From an uncultured Verrucomicrobiales bacterium (GTDB lineage Bacteria > Verrucomicrobiota > Verrucomicrobiia > Verrucomicrobiales > Akkermansiaceae), in NCBI GenBank assembly GCA_937905985.1, contig CALCWC010000029.1, forward strand, positions 1 through 16,071: a stretch of DNA of 16,071 nucleotides. Reading direction: 5' to 3'. Numbering within the stretch: position 1 is the first letter of the stretch; every line of letters begins with the position of its first letter. Positions 6,878-15,200 of the stretch are shown piece after piece. A program made the position numbers and the translations under genes. Under the pieces are notes generated by a model, which worked only from the letters and a program-made list of their open reading frames with translations, did not search any database and was not told the DNA's origin.

Positions 6878-8464
6878 CTATTTTCCGGGCTTCGCCTTCT
6901 TGGCCTCCTGGGCGGCTTTCTTGGCCTTGGCAGCCTCGGCGGCGGCCTTTGCCTTGGCGGCGGCAGCGGCGGCCTTGGCCTTGCGGCGTTCCTCCACCAC
7001 AGTGTCGGCGGTTTCCTCAATAGCCTTGCGGTAGGGGGAGCCCAAGGTCTGCTCCAGCATGCGGTTCATCAGGGCTTCCGCAAGGCGTTTTTCGCCACGG
7101 TTGTAGTTCACGGTGATTTGCAGGAGCGTGTTGCGGGTCCAGTCCACCGGGGTGGAAGACAATTCCGCGGCCATGCGGAAATAGTCCGCCGCCTTCTCCA
7201 GGCGGTTGATTTCCGCGCAGTGCCAGGCAAAGGCCTCTGCCAGCACCGCGCCATCCGTCTTGCGGAGGTTGGAAACCACCTGGCCCTCCAGCGCGGCGAG
7301 ATCCGCACCGGTATCGCGGCAGGCCCGGTACCAGCGAGCGAAGGCATTATCTGCCGCTCCGGCAGACTTGCGGGCGGCGAAGGGGCGGTACAGGGGGTCG
7401 CCGAGCACCACACCCTGCCAAGATGTGGTGGGGGTTGCCATGAGTGCGGCTTCCGCCACGGTGTAGCCGCGCAGCAGGCGCGCGAAGAAGATTTCCGGGT
7501 CCAGGCAGCCGCCGAGGTAGGGTTCCGCCACGTTGCCGGCGGTGACGGATGCGCCTCGCTGCAGCAGGGCACAGACCCACTGCTTGGGGTTCTTCACGGA
7601 CACCGCGCTAAACGAGTGCAGGTGGTACGCCACGGCGCCCTTTTGAAAGCTGAATTTCGGTGCGGTGGCGGCAAAGGGGCCGTTGGGGTACTGGCTGTAC
7701 CATCCCAGGTACACGGCCACGTGGGGCGAGAGCGGGAAGTCCGGGCCGATGCACTGCTTGGAGGTCTCGTTGAAGAGCGGGAAGCCCTGCACCTTGGCGT
7801 AGGAGGCCGCCGTCTTGAACATGGCGTCGCCCTCCGGGTACGGGCCACCCTGGTCCACCACGGCCCAGCCCCAGAGGCCGTTCCGCTCCACCTCCACGGG
7901 ATCGTTGATCATGCGGCGGATGGTGAGTTCGTCGGGTGCATCGATACGGCAGACGGCGAGGACGTGTGCGTTGTAGTCGCTGATGTTGCCGTCCTTCTTG
8001 TAGGCGCGATTGCCGAGAGGTCCGCCGAGGGGGTAGAGCGCGCCGAGGAGCATGAGCTCTGAGTCGAGGGATGCGCTGTTGTTGCCGCTCCCGGCGAGCT
8101 GCTTGGGCAGGTTGGCGGCGGCCTGGATGCGCAGCGGCATGTCCGGCATGAGGACCATGGCGGCCTTGCGCTTGCCGAGCATCTTGTCGTGGGCGGGCCA
8201 TTGCCAGCCGCGCACGCGAGCCTCCTCCATGAGGGGCTCCATGATGAAGCGGTTGTAGTCGGCGCGGGAGATATCCGCAGCCTTGATACCACGCAGCCCC
8301 ACCGCGTTCTCCTTGGGGATGCCGCGCTTGGCGCAATAGGCTTCCGCGGTGCGGACGCTCAGCGGGGATTCCGCATTGAACACCACCACCACGTCCTGCG
8401 GCACCAGGGCGTGCGCCATGCCGCAAAGGACAAGCGCCGCCAGTAGGGAAAGGATTTTTTTCAT
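6878..8464 (-). CDS. TIGR03790-family secreted protein
   Basis: A 528-residue exported protein of unknown function. The N-terminus MKKILSLLAALVLCGMAHA is a clear signal peptide with cleavage probably after residue 19. The following VPQDVVVVFNAESPLSVRTAEAYCAKRGIP, the YHLHSFSA segment near residue 280 and GDPLYRPF near 355-362 are typical of the TIGR03790 family. That family is described as occurring only in genomes with exosortase/PEP-CTERM protein sorting; its biochemical role is unknown. The last 40 residues (489-528) are almost only Ala and Lys with some Glu, a basic low-complexity tail that could be a helix or bind an anionic polymer. The ATG at 8464 overlaps the ffh stop by 4 nt (ATGA), with no Shine-Dalgarno motif, so translation is probably coupled to ffh. 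The hairpin cluster begins about 50 bp beyond the stop. Confidence 0.88.
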   Translation of the reverse strand: MKKILSLLAALVLCGMAHALVPQDVVVVFNAESPLSVRTAEAYCAKRGIPKENAVGLRGIKAADISRADYNRFIMEPLMEEARVRGWQWPAHDKMLGKRKAAMVLMPDMPLRIQAAANLPKQLAGSGNNSASLDSELMLLGALYPLGGPLGNRAYKKDGNISDYNAHVLAVCRIDAPDELTIRRMINDPVEVERNGLWGWAVVDQGGPYPEGDAMFKTAASYAKVQGFPLFNETSKQCIGPDFPLSPHVAVYLGWYSQYPNGPFAATAPKFSFQKGAVAYHLHSFSAVSVKNPKQWVCALLQRGASVTAGNVAEPYLGGCLDPEIFFARLLRGYTVAEAALMATPTTSWQGVVLGDPLYRPFAARKSAGAADNAFARWYRACRDTGADLAALEGQVVSNLRKTDGAVLAEAFAWHCAEINRLEKAADYFRMAAELSSTPVDWTRNTLLQITVNYNRGEKRLAEALMNRMLEQTLGSPYRKAIEETADTVVEERRKAKAAAAAAKAKAAAEAAKAKKAAQEAKKAKPGK

Positions 8465-9999
8465 CGGCGTTTGCGGAAAAGGCCGGAGAACGCGCCGAGC
8501 CCCTTGGGTTGCGGCATTTTGCCTCCACCGCCTCCCAGGCCAACCAGGGAGGAGAGATCCGGCATCTGGGACATATCGGGGAGCTGGGACATATCGGGCA
8601 TCTCCCCTTCCCCGTTCTGCGCGGCGTTCATGAGGGCGCTCATATCCGGCATACCCTTGGGCGCGCCCTTTCCTGCGCCCTTCATCATCTGCTTCATCAT
8701 GCCGCCCATCTTGCCCTTGCCGCCCATCATCTCCTTCATGTCCTTGAAGTTCTTGATGAAGCGGTTGACCTCAATCTCGGTGCAGCCGGAGCCCTTGGCA
8801 ATGCGGCGGCGGCGGGAGGGGATGAGCAGCTTGTAGTTGGCACGCTCCGCCTTGGTCATGGAAAGCACAATGGCCTCCATGCGCTTCATGCGCTTGGGGT
8901 CCAGCGCTCCCTCCGGCAGGTTCTTGGAAATCTTGGAGAACCCGGGCAGCAGGCCCAGCAGGCCCTCCAGCGGGCCCAGGCTCTGCATCATGCGCATCTG
9001 GTTGAGGAAATCGTTGAAGTTGAACTCGCCGCTCATCATGCGGCTCATGGAGTTCATGGCGGACTGCTGGTCGATTTTCTCCGCGGCCTTCTCCACCAGG
9101 CCCACGATATCGCCCATGCCCAGGATGCGGTCCGCCATGCGCTGCGGCACGAACGGGCCGAACATGTCCAGCTTCTCGCCCTCGCCCATGTACTTGATGG
9201 GCTTGCCCGTAACGGCGCGCATGGAGAGCGCGGCACCGCCGCGGGCATCGCCGTCCAGCTTGGTGAGGATGATGCCGGTGAGGCCCACCGCGCGGTCAAA
9301 GGTCTGTGCCACGCGCACGGCCTGCTGGCCCGTGGCGGCATCCGCCACCAGCAGGGCCTCCTGCGGCTCCAGGTACTTGGCCAGGCGGCGCAGCTCGTCC
9401 ACCAGCGCCTCGTCCACCTCCTGGCGGCCCGCGGTATCGAAAATGATGCAGTCGTGCTCCTGCCCTTCCGCCCAGCGCAGGGCGTCCTTGGCCACGCGGA
9501 TGACGTCCTTCTCCGCGGCGTCCGGGGTGTAGACGGGCACCTCCACCTGGGCGGCGAGGGTGGCCAATTGGTCAATGGCGGCGGGGCGCACCAAGTCGCA
9601 TGCCACCAAGAGCGGATGATGGCCCTCCATCTTGAGGCGGCGTGCCAGCTTGGCGCTGGTGGTGGTCTTGCCGGCGCCGTTGAGGCCCACCACCAGGATG
9701 CGCGCGGGCGGCGCGAGGTTCAGCTCGGCGGCATCGCCGCCCAGCAGTTCCGACAACTCGTCGCGGAAGATTTTGACAATCTGCTCGCCGGGCTTCACGG
9801 ACTTGAGCACCTTCTCGCCCATGGCCTGCTCCTTGACGTGGGCGATGAACTCGCGCGCCACGGAGTACTCCACGTCGGCATCCAGCAGGGCCATGCGGAT
9901 ATCGCGCATGGCATCCTTGATGTTAGACTCGGTGATATTGCTCACGCCCCGAAGCTTGCGGAAGGCGTCGTCGAGCTTGTCGGACAGCAGGGAAAACAT
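8461..9999 (-). CDS. ffh: Signal recognition particle protein Ffh (SRP54)
   Basis: GTPase that binds signal sequences of nascent membrane proteins together with 4.5S RNA and delivers them to the FtsY receptor at the inner membrane. The NG domain shows GLNGAGKT (105-112), CDLVRPAA (134-141), DTAGR (188-192) and TKLDG (246-250). The M domain has the RNA-binding SRRRRIAKGSG at 395-405. At 512 residues it is about 60 longer than E. coli Ffh; the excess is a Met/Gly/Lys-rich C-terminal tail (about 425-512) containing a short PDMSxL-type repeat and ending in basic residues. The ATG at 9999 (MFSLLSDKL) matches family N-termini; a TTG two codons upstream is less likely. A TTGACA-type promoter lies directly before it. 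The TIGR03790 gene follows with a 4-nt overlap. Confidence 0.97.
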   Translation of the reverse strand: MFSLLSDKLDDAFRKLRGVSNITESNIKDAMRDIRMALLDADVEYSVAREFIAHVKEQAMGEKVLKSVKPGEQIVKIFRDELSELLGGDAAELNLAPPARILVVGLNGAGKTTTSAKLARRLKMEGHHPLLVACDLVRPAAIDQLATLAAQVEVPVYTPDAAEKDVIRVAKDALRWAEGQEHDCIIFDTAGRQEVDEALVDELRRLAKYLEPQEALLVADAATGQQAVRVAQTFDRAVGLTGIILTKLDGDARGGAALSMRAVTGKPIKYMGEGEKLDMFGPFVPQRMADRILGMGDIVGLVEKAAEKIDQQSAMNSMSRMMSGEFNFNDFLNQMRMMQSLGPLEGLLGLLPGFSKISKNLPEGALDPKRMKRMEAIVLSMTKAERANYKLLIPSRRRRIAKGSGCTEIEVNRFIKNFKDMKEMMGGKGKMGGMMKQMMKGAGKGAPKGMPDMSALMNAAQNGEGEMPDMSQLPDMSQMPDLSSLVGLGGGGGKMPQPKGLGAFSGLFRKRR

Positions 10000-10005
10000 G
10001 CCCAA

Positions 10006-10034
10006 AGGTTACAGAATGAGCCCCATGCTGTCAA
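10006..10034 (-). promoter_or_regulatory. Candidate ffh promoter
   Basis: On the minus strand a perfect TTGACA -35 box (10034-10029) is followed after 17 bp by TAACCT (10011-10006), a weak -10 match of 3 of 6. Only 6 bp separate this -10 from the ffh ATG at 9999, so the predicted transcript start falls on the ATG itself, giving a leaderless mRNA. The promoter would also serve the overlapping TIGR03790 gene. Confidence 0.5.
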
Positions 10035-10087
10035 GCGCGCAGCTTGCCAGCATGAAGCGGGAAAGGGAGTATTCACGCGTTGTTTTC

Positions 10088-10116
10088 TTGCCAAGGCGGG
10101 GTGGGGATGATAGGAT
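10088..10116 (+). promoter_or_regulatory. Candidate GH35 gene promoter
   Basis: TTGCCA (10088-10093, 5 of 6) and TAGGAT (10111-10116, 4 of 6) are spaced 17 bp apart. The -10 box ends 9 bp before the ATG at 10126. A GGGG run between them is at best a weak Shine-Dalgarno and would be partly lost from a transcript starting near 10123. It is divergent from the ffh promoter in a 126-bp intergenic region, so the two genes could share regulation. Confidence 0.45.
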
Positions 10117-10125
10117 TGCGGGGAT

Positions 10126-12033
10126 ATGAAACTCTTATGGAACACCATGCTGGCGGCAACGCTGGCCATGACAACGGCACAGGCGAGCCCTGTGGCGGTC
10201 GGCAACATGCAGGAACCGCAGCCCGGCAAGGCGGCAGACTTTGCATTCGGCGGGGAACAGAACCGCGAGTTCATGCTGGACGGCAAGCCCTTCCAGATAC
10301 GCGCGGGCGAGATGCACCCGCAGCGCATCCCACGCCAATACTGGAAACAGCGCCTGCAGGCGGCCAAGGCCATGGGCCTGAACGCCATCTCGTTCTATGT
10401 GTTTTGGAACGGGCTGGAGACGTCCGACCACAAGTGGGACTTCTCCGGCAGCAACGACATTGCGGCGTTTATCGACATGTGCGGCCAGGAGGGGCTGTGG
10501 GTGCTGTTCCGCCCGGGTCCCTTTGTTTGCGGCGAGTGGGATTTGGGCGGCATGCCGACCTATCTGCTGAAGGCCGATGAGACAAAGCTGCGCTGCACGG
10601 CGAACGAGGAGTTCATGGCAGCTCAGAAGCTCTATATGGAGAAGATGGCCGATATTGCCATACCGCGCTTGGCCAAGAACGGCGGCCCCATCCTCATGGT
10701 GCAGCTGGAGAACGAGTACGGCAGCTACCGCACCGGCCATGAGGAACACCAGTACATGGAGTGGTTCAAGGATTTCTGGACCAAGAAGGGCGCGGAGGAC
10801 CTGTTCGTGTCGGAAGGCGCATCCCAGGCGCAGCTGCAGTACACGCCCAAGGGCGTGGCGCTGGGGCTGAACCCCGGTGAGAACGACGGCGCGTTCGACC
10901 GCGCGTGGCAGTTCAACCCGGAGGTGCCCGCGTTCTCCGCGGAGACCTACCCCGGCTGGATCCGCCACTGGGGAGAGGGCAACTGGGCGCCCGCGCGCGG
11001 CGTGCTCAACTCCGTGAAGTGGTTCATGCAGAAGGGGTACTCCTTCAACATGTTCCTGGTGCACGGCGGCACCAATTTCGGTCTCACCGCCGGCTCCAAC
11101 ACCAACCCCTTCAACGGCACCGCCTTCCAGCCGGACCTCACCAGCTACGACTACGGCTCCCCCGTGGGCGAGCACGGAAACCTCACCAAGGAATACTTCG
11201 AGTACCGCGATATCATCCAGGGCTTCATGCCGCAGGGCACCAAGCTGCCGGAGCCGCCCGCCGTGCCGGAGAGCATCGACATCCCGGAGTTCACCCCCAA
11301 GGCGATTGCCCCGCTCGGCGAGCTCTTCAAGCAGCTGAAAGATGCCAAGGATTCCCTGCCCACGCTGGAATCCATAGGCCAGAACCAGGGGCTCGCCCAC
11401 TACAGCGTCTCCGTGCCGGCAGGGCCCGCCGCCCCCCTGCACCTCACCGCCAACGACTACGCCCAGGTGTACCTGGACGGCAAGCCCGTGGGCGTGGTGG
11501 ACCGCATGAAGGGGCAGAACAGCATCGACCTGCCGGAGCGCCAGAAGCCCGCCACGCTGGAGATTGTGCTGGATACCTTCGGCCACGTCAACTACGGCGC
11601 GTTCATTGAGAAGGACCGCAAGGGCGTGATTGGCGAGGTGAAGCTGGGAGACCAGCCGCTCAAGGGCTGGAAGATGGCCCTGCTGCCGCTGGCCGACAAC
11701 GCCGCACCCCGCCCGCAGAAGGACAAGATCAACGGAGCCTGCACGGGCGGCATCTTCCACGCAAACGTGGAGCTGGACAAGCCGGCGGATACGTTCATCG
11801 ACATGAAGGACTGGTCCAAGGGCTATGTGTGGGTGAACGGCCACCTGCTGGGCCGCTACTGGAACCTGGGCCCGCAGGAGCGCCTGTACTGCCCCGCCAA
11901 CTTCCTGCAGAAGGGCAAGAACAGCGTCATCGTGCTGGATACCTTCCTGAACGAGCCCCGCCCCATCCGCGGCTGCAATGAGCGAAACATGGAAATCCAC
12001 AAGGAAACCAAGGCGCTGAATAACCAATGGTGA
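10126..12033 (+). CDS. Secreted GH35 beta-galactosidase
   Basis: A 635-residue exported glycoside hydrolase family 35 enzyme, expected to release terminal beta-galactose with retention of configuration. A signal peptide spans about residues 1-20 (ending TTAQA). The TIM-barrel catalytic domain begins with FMLDGKPFQIRAGEMHPQRIPR and contains LRPGPF-like FRPGPFVCGEWDLGG. The acid/base is Glu197 in QLENEYGSY and the nucleophile is Glu273 in SAETYPGW, both as in the family, followed by HGGTNFG. The C-terminal part carries jelly-roll domains ending in GYVWVNGHLLGRYW, a characteristic GH35 segment. With the nearby GH123 gene it suggests degradation of mucin-type glycans, although specificity cannot be read from the sequence. 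It has its own promoter candidate and a terminator-like hairpin about 65 bp after the stop, so it is probably monocistronic. Confidence 0.96.
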   Translation: MKLLWNTMLAATLAMTTAQASPVAVGNMQEPQPGKAADFAFGGEQNREFMLDGKPFQIRAGEMHPQRIPRQYWKQRLQAAKAMGLNAISFYVFWNGLETSDHKWDFSGSNDIAAFIDMCGQEGLWVLFRPGPFVCGEWDLGGMPTYLLKADETKLRCTANEEFMAAQKLYMEKMADIAIPRLAKNGGPILMVQLENEYGSYRTGHEEHQYMEWFKDFWTKKGAEDLFVSEGASQAQLQYTPKGVALGLNPGENDGAFDRAWQFNPEVPAFSAETYPGWIRHWGEGNWAPARGVLNSVKWFMQKGYSFNMFLVHGGTNFGLTAGSNTNPFNGTAFQPDLTSYDYGSPVGEHGNLTKEYFEYRDIIQGFMPQGTKLPEPPAVPESIDIPEFTPKAIAPLGELFKQLKDAKDSLPTLESIGQNQGLAHYSVSVPAGPAAPLHLTANDYAQVYLDGKPVGVVDRMKGQNSIDLPERQKPATLEIVLDTFGHVNYGAFIEKDRKGVIGEVKLGDQPLKGWKMALLPLADNAAPRPQKDKINGACTGGIFHANVELDKPADTFIDMKDWSKGYVWVNGHLLGRYWNLGPQERLYCPANFLQKGKNSVIVLDTFLNEPRPIRGCNERNMEIHKETKALNNQW

Positions 12034-12039
12034 ATTGGA

Positions 12040-12067
12040 TTTACAATTTACGATTTACAATTTATAA
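12040..12067. repeat. Four tandem heptamers TTTAYRA
   Basis: The 28 bp directly after the GH35 stop consist of four adjacent heptamers: TTTACAA, TTTACGA, TTTACAA and TTTATAA. It is an AT-rich island in GC-rich surroundings and ends close to the next hairpin. It resembles short heptanucleotide repeats known from intergenic regions of other bacteria; the function here is unknown. Confidence 0.8.
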
Positions 12068-12097
12068 GTTAGGCGCGCTTCTCGCGCGTGAAACGCC

Positions 12098-12140
12098 CGC
12101 CCCGCTTGGCTTTGAGCCATGCGGGGCGTGGTTTATATTT
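12098..12140 (+). terminator. Terminator-like hairpin after the GH35 gene
   Basis: CGCCCCGC followed by TTGGCT pairs with AGCCAT followed by GCGGGGCG around a 3-base TTG loop (12098-12128), a stem of about 14 bp with a single T-T mismatch. The next bases, TGGTTTATATTT, are T-rich but not a clean T-run. It is placed correctly to end GH35 transcription and insulate the autotransporter gene. A smaller GC hairpin (around 12073-12088) precedes it. Confidence 0.6.
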
Positions 12141-12160
12141 GGGTGCGCCCACGCGAAGTT

Positions 12161-12178
12161 CAATTTTTTGCAAAATTG
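12161..12178. promoter_or_regulatory. AT-rich palindrome before the autotransporter promoter
   Basis: CAATTTT and AAAATTG form a perfect 7-bp inverted repeat around TTGC, ending 3 bp before the -35 box at 12182. The position fits an operator for a dimeric regulator or an UP-like element contacting RNA polymerase. There is no direct evidence for either role. Confidence 0.4.
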
Positions 12179-12181
12179 TGC

Positions 12182-12211
12182 TTGACCTACAGTATTGGCA
12201 AACCTTACAAT
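12182..12211 (+). promoter_or_regulatory. Autotransporter promoter
   Basis: TTGACC (12182-12187) and TACAAT (12206-12211) each match 5 of 6 sigma-70 consensus bases and are 18 bp apart. The predicted start near 12218 gives a leader of about 50 bases, unlike the very short leaders predicted for the other genes here. The leader has no Shine-Dalgarno motif close to the ATG at 12268, and it begins at or next to a four-codon mini-ORF (12219-12233). Confidence 0.65.
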
Positions 12212-12267
12212 CACCAATATGCGGGAGAAATAGAGCCTGTGCATTGAACAACCAATCAATCAAGACT

Positions 12268-15200
12268 ATGAAGAAAACATACTTCATCACCATGATCACC
12301 GCCGCCCTGATGGGCAGCGCGTATGCCAACACCAACTACACGGCCAATCCGGGCACACATTCCAGCCCTCCTGAGAACGTCTACGGAACCTACGCCGATA
12401 CAGGCGAAGCATCCGGCGCTTCTGTTCGGGTCTACGAAGTGGAAACAGGCGGCTATGAATACATTGCAAGAGTCAGAGGAGGCTTGACATATAACGGAAA
12501 TGCCGCCAACAACACCGTGACCATGGAAGGCGGTGAGGTTCGCGTTATGTATGGCGGCTATGTGGCTTATAACGGCGATGCGGCTGGCAACACCGTGACG
12601 GTGACAGGCGGTCAGGTCCCCAGGGGAATATGCGGCGGCCATGTGGGTGGCGACGGCGATGCATACGAGAATACAGTAACCATGTCCGACTGTTCCGCAG
12701 GAACAAGCGTCGTTGGCGGCACTGCGAATACCGGCAAGGCTACCAAGAATACCGTGTCCATAACCAGGAGTACGGCCAGCGGCACTCTGTATGGCGGCTA
12801 CTCGGTTTCCGGCGATGCGACCTACAACGCCGTGACCATGTCCGACGGTCAGGTTGGCAGCAATGTATACGGCGGCTTTGTGGATGATTCCGGCGATGTG
12901 ACCGGCAACACCGTGGGCATGACCGGCGTTGAGGTTTATGGATATGTATACGGCGGCGATGTGGATGATTCCGGCGATGCGACCGGCAACGCCGTGGACA
13001 TGACCGGCGGTAAGGTTGATGGCTGGGTATACGGCGGCTCTACGGGTTTCGGCAATGCGACCGGCAACACCGTGGACATGACCGGCGGTGAGGTTTCTGG
13101 ATCGGTAAAGGGCGGCTATACGTATTTAGGCGATGCGACCGAGAATGCCGTAACCATAAACGATGGTCAGGTTGGCAACGATGTATACGGCGGCTATGTG
13201 GGTGATTCCGGCGATGTGACCGGCAACACCGTGACCATTACCGGCGGTGAGGTTGGCGACGAGGTATACGGCGGCTATACGTATTCCGGCAATGCCTCCG
13301 GCAACACCGTGACCATGTCCGGCTGTGAAGTTAATGATTATGTATACGGCGGCTATGTGGATGATTTCGGCGATGCGACCGGCAACACGGTGACCATGAC
13401 AGACGGTAATGTTGATTACAGCGTATACGGCGGCTATTCGAGCTCCGGCGAGGCCTCCGGCAACACGGTGACCATGACAGACGGTTATGTTGATTACAGC
13501 GTATACGGCGGCTATTCGAGCTCTGGCGAGGCCTCCGGCAACACCGTGAATATGATAGGCGGCTCTGCCGCGGGTGTATACGGCGGCGAAGGCACTTACG
13601 GCAACGTTAACGGCAACACCGTGAATATGATAGGCGGCTCTGCCGGGGAGGTGTACGGCGGAATCGGGGATTATACTTCCAACAACACGGTTCGCCTCAT
13701 CGGTGAGGGTGCTGAGTACACCATTGGAGGCACAACCTATCAGGGAAGTTCAATCACCGTTGACTACGGAGTTCACGCGGGAAACGGCGAAGGTCTGGGT
13801 AATTCCGTCCACGTCCACGGAACTGGCATCAACGTTGGCATTGAGACCGGTGGCTCCATCGACTCCTGCCAGCTGCTGACCTTCCACCTGGTGGATGACC
13901 AAGCGGGAGCACCGGGCACGCCCATGATCACGCTCGGCGGGGCGCTGGACCTGGAAGGCGTGGAGCTCGGCTTCTACGGCGATGCCGTGACGGACTGGGC
14001 AGCCTTCGAGGGCAAGAGCGTCACGCTGGTGAGCATGACGAGCGCGACCATCACGGGGCTGATCATCCCGAGCGATCCCGTGGACATCCTGGATGCGGGC
14101 GGCGAGGTGCTTGCCACCGCCAGCATGGTGTTGAGTGATGATGCACAGACCCTCTCCCTGCTATTCGCAAGCGGGCATACCAGCTATACCGCAAATCCCG
14201 GTTCACCGCAAACATCTGCCCCTGACTCCATCTTCGGTGCATACGCCGAAACCGGTGATGTTACGGGCGGCTCTGCCGGGGTGTTTGAGGTGGAAACAGG
14301 CGGCTATTCTTCCCTTGGGGACGTGTGCGGCGGCTACGCGGTATCCGGCAGCGTTTCCGGCTGCACTGCAAGCATGTCCGGCGGTAAGGTTAATGGCGAT
14401 ATACGCGGCGGCTATGTACAGAATATCGGCGATGCGATAGGCAACACCGTGACCATGACCGGCGGTGAGGTTGGCAACGATGTATTCGGCGGCTATGTAC
14501 AGGGTACCGGCGATGCGGTCGGCAACACCGTGACCATGAACGGCGGTGAGGTTAATGGCAAGGTATACGGCGGCTATTCGAGCTCCGGCGAAGCCTCCGA
14601 CAACACCGTGACCATGACCGGCGGCGAAACCAACTACGTATACGGCGGCTATGTACATGATACCGGCGATGCGACCGGCAACACCGTGACCATGGACAAT
14701 GGGGAGATCACTTCCATGCTGTTCGGCGGATACTCGAACAATGATGGCGATGCCAGCAGTAACACGGTCATCGTGAATGGGGGGTATGTTCATTCCGATG
14801 TGTGTGGCGGTTACGCAAAATCAGGAAGTGCCAGCAACAATACCCTAACGATGGCTGGTCGCACCGACGGAGATGTATATGCCGGCAAAGCGGTGAACGG
14901 CAGTGCCTCCGGCAACTCTGTGAACATGTCCGGCGGCTCTGCCCAGACAGTGGCCGGCGGTATTGCAATGAAGGACAATGCCACCGGCAACACCGCGAAC
15001 ATGTCCGGCGGCTCTGCCCATATAGTGGTCGGCGGTTATGCGGAAGTCGGCAATGCCGACGGCAACACCGCTATCATGACCGGGAGCGAGGTTGGCTTGT
15101 TGGCCGGCTGCGAGGCGATTGCCGGCAATGCGACCGGCAACACCGCCATCATGGCTGGCGGTCTGGTTACTTCCGATGTATATGGTGGTGCCGCTTCTGA

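Larger units (their letters stand above)
12328..14175 (+). repeat. Autotransporter passenger half 1
   Basis: Residues 21-636. It consists of a leader NTNYTANPG..., a degenerate first stretch with EVETGGY, about 16 solenoid modules and a C-terminal cap from about 13681. Half 2 repeats the same order: leader, EVETGGY, modules, cap. The DNA of the two caps is still nearly identical in places, for example across the stretch encoding LVSMTS and TITGL. Confidence 0.85.

Noticed and set aside
6708..7034. Small plus-strand frame over the hairpin cluster and the 3' end of the TIGR03790 gene
   Set aside because: Its composition comes from palindromes and from the reverse of the Ala/Lys tail; no ribosome-binding site or family resemblance was seen.
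10000..10005. TTG start two codons upstream for ffh
   Set aside because: The ATG at 9999 gives the standard Ffh N-terminus, and the TTG lies immediately next to the predicted -10 box.
10135..12027. A 630-codon minus-strand open frame opposite the GH35 gene
   Set aside because: It mirrors a clear GH35 enzyme with catalytic residues and has no recognisable domain of its own.
12248..12263. CAAT-type tetranucleotide run as a phase-variation tract before the autotransporter
   Set aside because: Only two perfect CAAT units flanked by one-base variants, and the run is outside the coding frame; too short for slippage-driven switching.
12500..13680. CRISPR-like spacing of recurrent short motifs
   Set aside because: Repeats are imperfect, in-frame, about 75-81 bp apart, and translate to a regular protein module; there are no unique spacers or cas genes.
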